From Candidatus Sumerlaeota bacterium (GTDB lineage Bacteria; Sumerlaeota; Sumerlaeia; MWCT01), in assembly GCA_016931135.1 (NCBI GenBank), contig JAFGFK010000319.1, positions 1 through 33,116 of the forward strand: a stretch of 33,116 nucleotides of DNA, read 5' to 3'. A program made the position numbers and the translations under genes. The stretch's first letter is position 1; every line of letters begins with the position of its first letter. A model generated the notes under the pieces. The model was not told where the DNA came from, did not search any database, and worked only from the letters and a program-made list of their open reading frames with translations. Of this stretch, positions 1 to 8,702 are shown piece by piece.

Positions 1-16
1 AAAAATTCGTTTGAAC

Positions 17-43
17 TTTGGAGTGCGGTAGCCATGCTACCGC
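17..43 (+). repeat. REP-like palindromic repeat, copy 1
   Basis: The 8-base tag TTTGGAGT (17-24) is followed by a perfect 8-bp stem: GCGGTAGC at 25-32, loop CAT at 33-35, GCTACCGC at 36-43. A second copy in opposite orientation lies at 114-140 with the same tag and loop but a different, still fully paired stem. Such a conserved tag with a compensating stem is how REP-type elements look. No RAYT transposase gene is visible in this window. Confidence 0.75.
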
Positions 44-113
44 CTTTCTCTTCAGGAGACATTTATAAGGTTTGCCTCCCATTATCATTAAACCGTGTGC
101 TCCCAAAATCAAG

Positions 114-140
114 GCGCAAGCATGGCTTGCGCACTCCAAA
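114..140 (-). repeat. REP-like palindromic repeat, copy 2 (inverted)
   Basis: Read on the minus strand this is the tag TTTGGAGT (140-133), then GCGCAAGC (132-125), loop CAT (124-122) and GCTTGCGC (121-114). Compared with copy 1, two stem positions on each arm have changed together (GT to CA and AC to TG), so pairing is kept. The two copies face each other across about 70 bases, an arrangement like a REP doublet (REPIN). Confidence 0.75.
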
Positions 141-181
141 ATAACTCTTTCGACAATGGGATTCATCGGAAAATTGAAATG

Positions 182-209
182 CGCCCTGAAAAGGGGGGCG
201 ATGGTTTTT
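182..209 (+). terminator. terminator-like hairpin
   Basis: CGCCCT (182-187) can pair with GGGGCG (195-200), five GC/CG pairs plus one G-T pair, around a purine-rich 7-base loop. It is followed after four bases by a run of five T (205-209). It could end a transcript entering from the left edge. The stem is short and the T run is offset, so this is a modest candidate. Confidence 0.35.
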
Positions 210-214
210 CCATG

Positions 215-249
215 TTGACACCCCGCAAACAGGTGAATTAAGAGATAAT
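215..249 (+). promoter_or_regulatory. candidate promoter for the gmk-coaBC-pilT operon
   Basis: A perfect -35 hexamer TTGACA lies at 215-220. The hexamer at 17-bp spacing, TTAAGA (238-243), is a poor -10. A better one, GATAAT (244-249), sits at a too-long 23-bp spacing. The site lies just after the terminator-like hairpin and upstream of the gmk start at 284, so the position is right even though the -10 is not decided. Confidence 0.35.
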
Positions 250-283
250 GAATTAAAACGAAAATGGAAAAAAGGGATAGTTT

Positions 284-892
284 GTGAAAATTTCGCTCAA
301 GCGGAAAGGGATGTTGATTGTCGTATCTTCTCCTTCGGGAGGGGGAAAATCCACCGTGATCGGGAACATCCTGAAAAATGACCCTGAAATGGAATACTCG
401 GTATCCGTAACCAGCCGCTCACCCAGAGCCGGGGAGATAAACGGGGAATCCTATACATTTGTTTCAACGGAAGAGTTTCAGAAATGGATCAAAGAGGACA
501 GGTTCTATGAATGGGCGCGCGTCCACAACCACCTGTATGGAACGAGAAAGGATGTCATCGGGGAAAAACTGGCGCGGGGGAAGGATGTCATCATGGACCT
601 CGATTTCCAGGGGGGATTGAACGTGAAACGCCAATCTCCTGACGCCGTGCTTGTATTTCTCCTGCCTCCTTCCCTGGAGGTTCTGGAAAAACGGCTGAGA
701 ACAAGGCAAACAGACGGTGAAGACGAGATACAGGCGCGGTTGAAAAACGCCCGTGAGGAAATCGGGTACGCAACGCGCTACGATTACGTCCTGATCAACG
801 ACGACCTGGAGAAAACCATCGAGGAATTGAAGGGAATCATACGATCCGAGAGGAGCAGGGCTCAAAGGCTGGATATATTATCGGGGGAATGA
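284..892 (+). CDS. gmk: guanylate kinase
   Basis: The product phosphorylates GMP to GDP with ATP in the cytoplasm, part of purine nucleotide salvage and synthesis. The 202-residue length is normal for the family. The P-loop is at residues 16-24 (SSPSGGGKS); the family usually has SGPSGAGKST. The GMP-binding segment follows (TSRSPRAGE near 43-51, ESYTFV, then EWARVHNHLYGT near 76-87), and the lid is the arginine-rich RLRTRQTD region. The start is GTG at 284, with an AAAAAAGGGA ribosome site just upstream. The in-frame ATG at 311 is less likely because its purine-rich stretch directly abuts it. The gene leads an operon: coaBC follows after 45 bases and pilT after that. Identification is firm. 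Confidence 0.96.
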   Translation: MKISLKRKGMLIVVSSPSGGGKSTVIGNILKNDPEMEYSVSVTSRSPRAGEINGESYTFVSTEEFQKWIKEDRFYEWARVHNHLYGTRKDVIGEKLARGKDVIMDLDFQGGLNVKRQSPDAVLVFLLPPSLEVLEKRLRTRQTDGEDEIQARLKNAREEIGYATRYDYVLINDDLEKTIEELKGIIRSERSRAQRLDILSGE

Positions 893-937
893 TGCATGAT
901 GGTGAATCCATAAAAAACGATCGAGAGGGGGACCGAT

Positions 938-2149
938 ATGCTGGAAGGAAAATACATATTACTGGGCGTATCGAGCAGCGTTGCCTGTTACAAATCGCTG
1001 GAACTGATCCGTCTTTTCAGGAAAGCAGGCGCCGAGGTTCGGGTGATAATGACAGAAAACGCGACCCGAATGATCACGCCTCTTGAATTCGAGGCGATCT
1101 CGCAAAATCCGGTATATTCCGATGTTTTTTCCAGGGAGAATCCCTGGGAAGTGGAACACATCAGCGCGGCGGACTGGGGGGATGTCTATATTGTGGCTCC
1201 CGCAACGGCAAACATTATCGCCAAGATGGCGCATGGGATCGCGGATGACGCCCCGACCACGCTTTATCTGGCGTTCGGGGGGACGACTTTCGTTGCTCCT
1301 GCGATGCATACGGGAATGTGGTTTCACCCATCAACGCAGGAAAATATCACGCTTCTTCAAAAACGGGGCGTCCGATTCATAGGTCCTGATACCGGTGGTC
1401 TAGCCTCGGGAGACGCCGGTATAGGACGCATGAGCGATCCGAAAACCATTTTTGAAACCATACAAAATTATTTTATATGCGCAGGAACGCTGGGAGGGAA
1501 ACGCGTCCTGGTTACGGCGGGTCCTACCCGGGAGCCGATCGATCCGGTGCGATTTATTTCCAATCGTTCATCGGGCAAGATGGGGTACGCCCTTGCCGAG
1601 GCAGCTGCGCAACGGGGAGCGGAGGTAACGCTCATCAGCGGGCCGACCCTGCTACCGCCTCCTCCGGGGATCACGACGCAAAAAGTGGTCACTGCGCAGG
1701 AGATGCTGGAGGTGACCTTATCCCATGCGGAAAACGCGGATATTTTCATTTTGACCGCAGCGGTCAGCGATTACCGCCCTGATCGGGCGGCGAAGGGGAA
1801 GATAAAAAAAGAAAAGGAATCCATGAATTTGAACCTGGTAACGAATCCGGATATTGCGCGGGAGATAGGAAAAAAAATCCGGCAGGATCAGGTTCTGGTA
1901 GGTTTTGCGGCAGAAACCAGCCATCTCAAGGAAAACGCCATGAAAAAACTCAAGGAAAAAAATTTCGATATGATCGTGGCAAACGATGTCTCCGGAGTCG
2001 ATACGGGAATGGAGTCGGATCACAATGCCGTAGCGCTGATCTTCAGGGATGGAACAATTGAGGAAACGGAGCGTTTGCCGAAACCCCTGATCGCAAATAT
2101 CGTCTTGGACGGGATCGAAAAAATTCTCCGCCTAAAAAAGGAGGAATAA
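938..2149 (+). CDS. coaBC: bifunctional phosphopantothenoylcysteine decarboxylase / phosphopantothenate-cysteine ligase
   Basis: CoaBC performs two consecutive steps of coenzyme A synthesis: CTP-dependent coupling of cysteine to 4'-phosphopantothenate (CoaB), then FMN-dependent decarboxylation (CoaC). The CoaC part covers about residues 1-180, with the catalytic His in EVEHISAAD (H74) and the FMN-binding APATANIIAK stretch. The CoaB part starts near 187 (GKRVLVTAGPTREPIDPVRF) and contains NRSSGKMG, NPDI, VGFAAET and ANDVSG. Two CoaC positions differ from the E. coli type: PAMN is PAMH (H124), and the ACG cysteine is serine (ASG, S157). From memory, actinobacterial CoaBC proteins also carry PAMHTEMW and lack this cysteine, so activity is still expected. 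A strong AGAGGGGG ribosome site precedes the ATG. pilT begins three bases after the stop. Confidence 0.95.
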   Translation: MLEGKYILLGVSSSVACYKSLELIRLFRKAGAEVRVIMTENATRMITPLEFEAISQNPVYSDVFSRENPWEVEHISAADWGDVYIVAPATANIIAKMAHGIADDAPTTLYLAFGGTTFVAPAMHTGMWFHPSTQENITLLQKRGVRFIGPDTGGLASGDAGIGRMSDPKTIFETIQNYFICAGTLGGKRVLVTAGPTREPIDPVRFISNRSSGKMGYALAEAAAQRGAEVTLISGPTLLPPPPGITTQKVVTAQEMLEVTLSHAENADIFILTAAVSDYRPDRAAKGKIKKEKESMNLNLVTNPDIAREIGKKIRQDQVLVGFAAETSHLKENAMKKLKEKNFDMIVANDVSGVDTGMESDHNAVALIFRDGTIEETERLPKPLIANIVLDGIEKILRLKKEE

Positions 2150-2152
2150 ATC

Positions 2153-3253
2153 ATGACCGTAAATTTCGGCCAGTTGCTTTCCAACATGGAGAAGATCAAC
2201 GCATCGGACCTTCACATCAAATCGGAATGCAAACCCATCTACCGTATCAACGGGCATCTTGTGACCATCAATCATCCTCCCATCACGAAGGAGGAGGTAA
2301 CCGCCATTGTCAACAAGATACTGCCCGAGAAGCTGCGGGAGAACCTTCAAAAGGAAGGTTCGTGCGACTTTGCCTTCAACATCGACGCCACCACGCGTTT
2401 CCGAACCAACGCTTTTTATCAGAAAGGCATGCTCTCCATCGCGCTCCGGCGGCTGCAATACAAGCTTTTGAATTTCGAGAATCTGGGGCTTCCGCAGGTT
2501 ATGGATACGATTGCAAGATATAAAAGGGGATTGATCCTGTGTACAGGACCCACCGGAACGGGAAAGTCAACCACCATGGCCGCGATTGTGGAACATATTA
2601 ACGTCAACCGTTCAGAACACATCATTACCATCGAGGATCCCATAGAATTTTTATTCCAAGACAAAAGAAGCCTGATTGAACAAAGGGAAATCGGGCTGGA
2701 TGCGCAAAGTTTCGAAGAGGGATTGCGCCATGCTTTGAGACAGGATCCGGACGTGATCCTGATCGGGGAAATGCGCGACAAAGAGACCATCCAGATTTCC
2801 ATCCGGGCGGGGATGACCGGACACCTTGTCATCAGCACCCTTCACACGATCAACGCGGTTCACACGGTGAACCGGATTCTGAAATACTTCAGTACTGAAG
2901 AACAGGTCTCCCTGAGGGGAGAGATCGCCGCCTGCCTGAGGTCCGTGATCTCGCAACGCCTGGTACAAACTTCGGATGGAAAAGACCGGGTTCCATGCGT
3001 GGAAATTCTGATTGTCATTGACACGGTCAAAAAGCTGATCAGGGAAAACAGGATCGAGGACATCGAGCAAATCATCCGGAACGCCCAGGATGGGATGCAG
3101 TCCTTTGATCAATCCCTTGCCCAGCTGGTGAAAACGGGAAAGATCACGCTTGAAACAGGAGCGGAATATGCAGACGACGTTCCGGCGTTTCATCGTTTAT
3201 GCAAAGGCGTGTACGCGGGAACCGACAAATCGGGCATTATCGCCGGCTTCTAA
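2153..3253 (+). CDS. pilT: type IV pilus retraction ATPase PilT-like
   Basis: This hexameric cytoplasmic ATPase would depolymerise type IV pili and drive twitching, adhesion or DNA uptake. The 366 residues match the PilT length. Visible are an N-terminal PAS-like domain (ASDLHIKSECKPIYRINGHL), Walker A GPTGTGKST (132-140), the Asp box IITIEDPIEF (157-166), Walker B DPDVILIGEMRD (198-209) and the His box GHLVISTLHT (223-232). The C-terminal helical PilT region follows (LIRENRIEDIEQIIRNAQDGMQSFDQSL), a variant of the usual AIRNLIRE. The ribosome site AAGGAGG lies inside the end of coaBC, so the gene is the third member of that operon. No other pilus gene is in the window. The stop overlaps the end of the opposing lipoprotein gene by four bases. 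PilT versus a PilU-like paralogue cannot be separated here. Confidence 0.9.
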   Translation: MTVNFGQLLSNMEKINASDLHIKSECKPIYRINGHLVTINHPPITKEEVTAIVNKILPEKLRENLQKEGSCDFAFNIDATTRFRTNAFYQKGMLSIALRRLQYKLLNFENLGLPQVMDTIARYKRGLILCTGPTGTGKSTTMAAIVEHINVNRSEHIITIEDPIEFLFQDKRSLIEQREIGLDAQSFEEGLRHALRQDPDVILIGEMRDKETIQISIRAGMTGHLVISTLHTINAVHTVNRILKYFSTEEQVSLRGEIAACLRSVISQRLVQTSDGKDRVPCVEILIVIDTVKKLIRENRIEDIEQIIRNAQDGMQSFDQSLAQLVKTGKITLETGAEYADDVPAFHRLCKGVYAGTDKSGIIAGF

Positions 3254-5169
3254 TATCGGGGCTCCATTTCGTTGACATTCCTCAATTCCGCCGTAGTGAA
3301 AGTCAACATAAAAGGCAGATTGGATATATAGGCGTCGCTCTCGGTGCGGATGCCGCTTGCCAAACGAAGGGTATAACGCGTACCGGGGGCAAGCTGGACA
3401 AAAATGCGGAGGGTGGACCATCCGGTTTCCGGGTCATTGTGTATTCTGAAATAGGGATTCACCTCCGGCGCGGGATTGAAAGCGATCATGCTATCCACAA
3501 CGGTACCGGGGTCGATGCTGGCATTGAAAAAGACAAGGATGGGATGCTGAAGATTGACGAGGGAATGTTTTTCTCCCACCTCCGGAATCGCGCCGGTTAT
3601 ACTGGGTTTTCCCGTTGAGAAGCTGAACTGGTAGTCTTCTTTCATCGAGATGTTTTCAAAATCGGTTGCCAGCGCGCTGATATTCACGGCGTAGGGGGTG
3701 TCGAAGAGGAGGGGATTCGCCTCGGAATTGCCCATGAGTTCCACATAAAGAAGATCAAAGTCGCTCTGATGATGCTGGCGCCCGGCAAAGATGCGGTATT
3801 CCACAGCCGGGGAGATGGAGAAGGCGCGTTTTACGGAATCGGGATTCATTTTTTTGTTGAAACGAACATAAAGCGGGGTGATCTTCTGAATCATCACCTC
3901 GGATTGTCCGTCGCCCGGGTCCGTGTAAACCACTTCAGGCGGCGCCACGCGACGTTCCATATTGATGGTTTCCAGTTCGATCTCCTCCCCCGGTTCAGCC
4001 TGGACGTTTTGAATAATCATGGGCACATATCCTTCCATCTGGGCAAGCGCCGTATAGACGCCCTCCGGAACATTGTTCAACATGTATCGCCCCTGTTCGT
4101 CGCTTATGGAGACAATCGAGGTGCCGGTCAATGCGATCGCGACACCGCTGTGATCCTCCTGTTTTTCCAGTGTGACCAAACCTCTGATGATGGCGAACTT
4201 TGCGGATTCGGGGGGAATTTCATCCAGGATCACGCTGGCATTGGTATATTCCAGATCGGCAAGGTCCACTTCTATCTTGTTTCGGTTCTGGAAACCAGGA
4301 GCAGTTGAAGTGATCGTATAGCGCGCCGGGGAAATTTTATCAAAGAGGAATTTTCCCTGGCCATCGGGCAGGGATACGTAGGAGGTTCCCTCCAGCGCCA
4401 CGATGACATTCCCGAACTTGTTTGTAAGATTTCCCTTCAAATCATACATTTCCACGGAGCCGTAAATCCTGCGGAATTTCTGGGGTTCCACAAGAGGCTC
4501 GATCCGGATCGTTCCCGCAAAGACCGGTTCACCGCCGATCACGCTGATGGTAGTTGTCTGAGATATATAACCCGCTCTCGAAAATCGAAGGGTGTAGGTC
4601 TGGCCGGGAAGATTGAAAAAGCGATAAACGCCCTGTTCGTCGGTTACGGTTTTATAAAGCGTTCCGAGAATCTGTACAAGAACGCCTGTCGCTTCATCGC
4701 CTGTTTCGATCTCCACTTTTCCGATCAAATCCCCCATATTCTGTTCCGGGGAGGGAGGGGCGGATTTTTCAAGCGTCATCAGGGGAATCTCAATTGTCTG
4801 AATGGATGCTTCCTCGCTTGAATTTATGGTAACAGTTCCCAGAGAGGCTGTGACGTATCCCTCCATCTTCGCCTTGAACTCGTAAGATCCTTCCGGAACA
4901 TCGAGGAAGGAATATTCGCCATCCGAATCGGCGTAAACCATCAGGGATTTCCCAACGGCATAAACGAGAATGCCGCTGTGATCCTGAAGATCGGGAGTCA
5001 GAACTTTCCCGTTAATCACGCCCCTGGAGACGTGTGTTGGCGGTTTGTTCCTGCCGGATGTTTTTGTAATGGAAGCGGTTTCGGATTTGTCCCCGCAGGA
5101 ACACAGGGAAAAAACGAACAATGCCAGGATTATCCAGAGATGAATGTTTCTTACATGACTTTGCTTCAT
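3250..5169 (-). CDS. lipoprotein with four carboxypeptidase-regulatory-like and two Ig-like (Big_5/SbsA type) domains
   Basis: The start is ATG at 5169, with AAGGA seven bases upstream. The N-terminus has a basic/polar segment, a hydrophobic stretch (residues 11-22) and a lipobox-like LCSC with the lipidated cysteine at 25; a cysteine at -2 is slightly atypical. Four beta-sandwich repeats of the carboxypeptidase regulatory type follow, near residues 50-130, 147-225, 234-315 and 326-403. Each carries a D-x-x-G-x-Y/F-x-F/L ... P-x-G-x-Y core (DSDGEYSFLDVPEGSYEF, for example). Two bacterial Ig-like domains follow, near 412-520 and 525-630 (PLYVRFNKKMNPDSV and PILVFFNASIDPGTV). No catalytic motif is visible, so it is probably a structural envelope protein. 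It lies 97 bases downstream of the NHL gene on the same strand. Confidence 0.85.
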   Translation of the reverse strand: MKQSHVRNIHLWIILALFVFSLCSCGDKSETASITKTSGRNKPPTHVSRGVINGKVLTPDLQDHSGILVYAVGKSLMVYADSDGEYSFLDVPEGSYEFKAKMEGYVTASLGTVTINSSEEASIQTIEIPLMTLEKSAPPSPEQNMGDLIGKVEIETGDEATGVLVQILGTLYKTVTDEQGVYRFFNLPGQTYTLRFSRAGYISQTTTISVIGGEPVFAGTIRIEPLVEPQKFRRIYGSVEMYDLKGNLTNKFGNVIVALEGTSYVSLPDGQGKFLFDKISPARYTITSTAPGFQNRNKIEVDLADLEYTNASVILDEIPPESAKFAIIRGLVTLEKQEDHSGVAIALTGTSIVSISDEQGRYMLNNVPEGVYTALAQMEGYVPMIIQNVQAEPGEEIELETINMERRVAPPEVVYTDPGDGQSEVMIQKITPLYVRFNKKMNPDSVKRAFSISPAVEYRIFAGRQHHQSDFDLLYVELMGNSEANPLLFDTPYAVNISALATDFENISMKEDYQFSFSTGKPSITGAIPEVGEKHSLVNLQHPILVFFNASIDPGTVVDSMIAFNPAPEVNPYFRIHNDPETGWSTLRIFVQLAPGTRYTLRLASGIRTESDAYISNLPFMLTFTTAELRNVNEMEPRY

Positions 5170-5266
5170 TCCTTGATTCCTTGTTCTTCCATTATGATCG
5201 TCTCAAACGACAAAAAGTTTGCCCCCGCGCGACATTTCTGAAGTTCATAAAAGGAATGTAATTTTC

Positions 5267-7783
5267 TTATTCCTTAGCTCCTTCTTCCAGATTTCGGATA
5301 CTTGATGAAGCGCTATCCACATAAATGACGCGCCCCTTGGAGTCAAGGGTCATGTCTTGAGGATGCGAATATCCAAAATATGCGGCGTGCGGGAGTTGTT
5401 CCGTACTCATAAGCCTGCCATTGGAGGAAAATATCATGATCCCCTGAACGTCCTGATCGGAAACATGAACGCTGCCCTTCCCGTTGATCAGGATATCCAC
5501 AGGATTTTTAAAGCTGCCGTAAGAATACTCATAATAAAATTTATGGGGGGCTTTCTCATGAAAAACCATGCAGGTTTTTTGGGCGGCGTCCAGAACGTGC
5601 AGGTGACCTTCCGGGGAAAACGCCAGGGCGATGGGATCATCGAGGTGCACCTCACCCAGGCGCCCGAGATATTTTCCCTGCAGATCGAAGATTTGAATCC
5701 GCTTGTTGTCCCGATCGGCGACCGCCATTTCCCTTTTTTTGTTGAACGCGATATCGCTGGGATTTCTCAGTTCTCCGGGATTTCTTCCCGATTTCCCGAT
5801 GGAACGCAACAGGTTCCCCTCCGGTTTGTAGAAATCGATCCGATCCCGCTTCCCCACGCAAACCGCCAGTTCATTAAGGGGCGTCCACGCCAGTGAAGAA
5901 ACGCGGGGCATCGCGCCGGTTTCATCGGGATTGAACAGAAAAAACGGAAGGAAAAAGCCTTTATCATCCTGCCGCAATACACGATTCGTTTCTTCATCAT
6001 AAACATAGATGTTTTCCTCATTGGAGTAAGCCAGGCTTTTCATCCGGGGGCAAAAGGGAAGATACAGCCAGCTGGTAAAGGCGCTTTCTCTTTCGCGCGC
6101 GTCAACCGCCGTAACGGCATAATACATATCATGAACAGGAAAGGCGATATTTTCAATCGAAGCGGCGGGGGCGTTTACTTCTCCCAGAAGACTGATCCTG
6201 CCGGTGGATATATCGGGACCATGGGGCATGCCGTAAAGCCGGTAACGCGCGATTTCGCCCTGTATGGGGGGAAGCCATTGAAAGGAAACCAGGCTTTCCC
6301 CCACAAGGTTCCCGCGAAAATGAACCGGAGCGGGAGACGCTCCCTCAACGGGAATATTTGTCTGAATCTTCATGGGAAGGGAATAAACGGGATAATCCCT
6401 CCACCGGCTATCCATCATTTCCTTCCAGAAGGTTGTATTGAATTGCGCGATACTCCTCCAGAAATATTCCAGATGGTCTCTCGCCCGGACCTCTATAAAG
6501 AAGAGCCCGTTTCTTGCATACACGTCAATATTGCCGAAGGGATTGGGTCTCTGTGAAAATCCCATGGGAGTCGAGACCTCGGGCGCAGGTTTGTTCGGGA
6601 GCTTGAGAAAACCTTTAGAGTCCGTATGATCGTCAAGAATCGGATTGGGGTCGATCTCCCCCTCGAGGTTTCTCTGAAAAATCCTGACCCTGGCATTGTC
6701 AACGGGTCGTCCCCCCCGATCGGCAAGGAAAAGTACATATTCTTCGGGCATATCATAGAGAAAATCGCCGGTAAATCCCCTGGGTCTTCCATACATTTTA
6801 TTCATCGCCAGTATGGTGAATTCAGAAAAGCGGAATTCTCCCCCGGGAACCCTGAAAATAAAAGGCTCATGAACATAACGCCAGTATAAAGGGTAGCCGT
6901 TCTGATCAGGCACGGTATTTTTTTGCGGATCGACATCCAGGTTCCGAAGGTCTGGCATGCCCATTTGAAACAGGAATTCCATAAGCAAAAAGGAGTCCCA
7001 GTTTTTCGCCCAATTCATCAATTGGGCATGGGGTTCGAAAATCAGGACGCCCTGAGCGGAGGCGTCATACTCTTTTCTCAGAGCCTCGAGATCGGCAAGG
7101 GAGGCGTAGGACACGATCCGGTCGGCGTAAATCTGCTCGAGGCAACCCTTTGGGGCGCCGGGATACTGCGACATCCGCAAGCCGATATTGAATTGAGCGA
7201 TATGCGCCTGAAGCCAATCCGAAAAGTTATAACTTCCCATAAGATTTTCGGTTTTTCGAAAAGTCTGTTCAACCAGTTGATTTACATAGAAACAAAAAGG
7301 CAGGGCGTCGGTGCGGATCGTCAAGATGTTGTTCTGGGTGGAAATCTCCAAGGCGCCTGTAGTTTCGAAATTCAATTCAAGGGAAAGTTCGTGGGCGCCT
7401 CCCCGCCATTCCCATAGAAAATCGCTGGAAAATTTCTCATCCGGATTCAAAGGCGGGATGGAAATCATCTTTTTTTCCACGCCATCCAGAGTCCAGAATC
7501 CTGCGGCTTTTGGAGAAGACGCATGTCCCCGGTTCAAGATACTGGCGGTAAAACCAACCTGTTTGATGGGGGAAGGCCATCGTTCCTTGATCTGGGGGGC
7601 GTCAGGAGAGAGGACGGGAATTCCCTCCTCGATCTTGACATAACCCCTCCAGGAAGGCGTGGAAAGATCCCTGTGAATGAAGGAAACCGTGAGGTCGGGT
7701 AATTGCGTCGGCGGTTCCTTGGCAAAACAGATTCCCCAGAAAAGAAAAAAGAGAGCGCAACCAAGACAAATTCTCTTGAACAT
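5267..7783 (-). CDS. exported CARDB / fibronectin-like / NHL-repeat protein
   Basis: The 838-residue product begins with a Sec signal peptide (FKR, then a hydrophobic stretch to FA, cleavage near residue 21). Near residues 75-160 is a CARDB-like sandwich (VGFTASILNRGHASSPKAAG). The middle, about 165-480, is not recognised except for a short transthyretin-like stretch (GRPVDNARVRIF ... TDSKGFLKLP). A fibronectin III-like domain lies near 490-580 (FQWLPPIQGEIARYRLYG). The C-terminal 250 residues form NHL-type beta-propeller blades (NPGELRNPSDIAF ... VADRDNKRIQIFD; DDPIALAFSPEGHLHVLD; KNPVDILINGKGSVHVSD; SHPQDMTLDSKGRVIYVD). Such propellers usually bind proteins or glycans. It starts divergently from trpC and may be co-transcribed with the downstream lipoprotein. 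No enzymatic function is assigned. Confidence 0.82.
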   Translation of the reverse strand: MFKRICLGCALFFLFWGICFAKEPPTQLPDLTVSFIHRDLSTPSWRGYVKIEEGIPVLSPDAPQIKERWPSPIKQVGFTASILNRGHASSPKAAGFWTLDGVEKKMISIPPLNPDEKFSSDFLWEWRGGAHELSLELNFETTGALEISTQNNILTIRTDALPFCFYVNQLVEQTFRKTENLMGSYNFSDWLQAHIAQFNIGLRMSQYPGAPKGCLEQIYADRIVSYASLADLEALRKEYDASAQGVLIFEPHAQLMNWAKNWDSFLLMEFLFQMGMPDLRNLDVDPQKNTVPDQNGYPLYWRYVHEPFIFRVPGGEFRFSEFTILAMNKMYGRPRGFTGDFLYDMPEEYVLFLADRGGRPVDNARVRIFQRNLEGEIDPNPILDDHTDSKGFLKLPNKPAPEVSTPMGFSQRPNPFGNIDVYARNGLFFIEVRARDHLEYFWRSIAQFNTTFWKEMMDSRWRDYPVYSLPMKIQTNIPVEGASPAPVHFRGNLVGESLVSFQWLPPIQGEIARYRLYGMPHGPDISTGRISLLGEVNAPAASIENIAFPVHDMYYAVTAVDARERESAFTSWLYLPFCPRMKSLAYSNEENIYVYDEETNRVLRQDDKGFFLPFFLFNPDETGAMPRVSSLAWTPLNELAVCVGKRDRIDFYKPEGNLLRSIGKSGRNPGELRNPSDIAFNKKREMAVADRDNKRIQIFDLQGKYLGRLGEVHLDDPIALAFSPEGHLHVLDAAQKTCMVFHEKAPHKFYYEYSYGSFKNPVDILINGKGSVHVSDQDVQGIMIFSSNGRLMSTEQLPHAAYFGYSHPQDMTLDSKGRVIYVDSASSSIRNLEEGAKE

Positions 7784-7922
7784 AATTCTTTTTTCCTTTC
7801 TGAAAGAATATATTCAATGATCACATTCAGCGAACGTTTTGCAAGCATCTTTTTTATTAGTTGACTTTAAGGTTTAAATTCATAGGCAATTAGAGGGATA
7901 TGACATGAAGGGAATTAGATGA

Positions 7923-8702
7923 ATGATTCTCGATGAAATCGTGAGATACAAGAAATTATTTGTTGCGCAAAGCAGGGAGAACAAGCCTCTGGAGGAAGTA
8001 AAGGAGGATGCCAGGAAATCAGCGCCTCCCTTTGATTTCCATGGGGCTCTTTCCCGGGCATTTCCAAAGGTTCACGTCATCGCCGAGGTGAAAAAAGCCT
8101 CCCCCTCGAGAGGCGTGATAAGAAAGGATTTCGATCCGGTAAGGATAGCCATGCGTTACGAGGAATGCGGGGCGTCCGCCGTATCGGTATTAACGGATGA
8201 GAAATATTTCCAGGGCTCCCTGGAGATCCTGCGCGCCATTCGAAACGCAATAAAGATTCCCATTCTGCGAAAGGATTTTATCATTGACGAATACCAGATA
8301 TACGAGGCGAGAGCGGCGGGGGCGGACGCCGCGCTTCTCATTGCAGCTATCCTCAAAGATGACCTGATGACGCAGTATTATTCTCTTGCCCGAAGTTTGA
8401 ACATGTCCGTTCTTCTGGAGGTTCATTCCGAAGAAGAACTGAAAAGGGCTCTTAAAGTCAATCCCCGGATCATTGGAATCAACAATCGCAATCTCAAGGA
8501 TTTCACCGTAGATATTCATCAAACCATCCGACTTTGTAAAATGATACCGAAAGGGATCATTATAGTCAGTGAAAGCGGAATACGCGATGCAAGAGACCTC
8601 GCCCTTTTGGAAAGCCATGGAGTCAGAGCGGTTCTGGTGGGGGAATCGCTGATGAGATCGGAGGATGCGGGGGGGGCGCTGAAATCTCTTTTATCTTGTT
8701 GA
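7923..8702 (+). CDS. trpC: indole-3-glycerol-phosphate synthase
   Basis: TrpC closes the indole ring from 1-(o-carboxyphenylamino)-1-deoxyribulose 5-phosphate, the fourth step of tryptophan synthesis. The 259 residues form the expected TIM barrel. Family motifs are all present: VIAEVKKASPSRG (catalytic Lys in the 57-58 pair), ILRKDF (K117), LLEVH (E166), IGINNRNL (N188) and SESGI (217-220). The ATG at 7923 is chosen because the ATG at 7919 runs into a stop; GAAGGGA lies upstream as ribosome site. No other trp gene is within the window, so it is a single gene away from any trp operon, flanked by exported proteins. The 139-base gap to the divergent NHL gene includes TTGACT (7861-7866) without a clear -10. 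Confidence 0.95.
   Translation: MILDEIVRYKKLFVAQSRENKPLEEVKEDARKSAPPFDFHGALSRAFPKVHVIAEVKKASPSRGVIRKDFDPVRIAMRYEECGASAVSVLTDEKYFQGSLEILRAIRNAIKIPILRKDFIIDEYQIYEARAAGADAALLIAAILKDDLMTQYYSLARSLNMSVLLEVHSEEELKRALKVNPRIIGINNRNLKDFTVDIHQTIRLCKMIPKGIIIVSESGIRDARDLALLESHGVRAVLVGESLMRSEDAGGALKSLLSC

Noticed and set aside
889-1086. 65-codon open frame overlapping the start of coaBC
   Set aside because: It lies in another frame of coaBC, has no recognisable domain and would compete with the well-supported ATG at 938.
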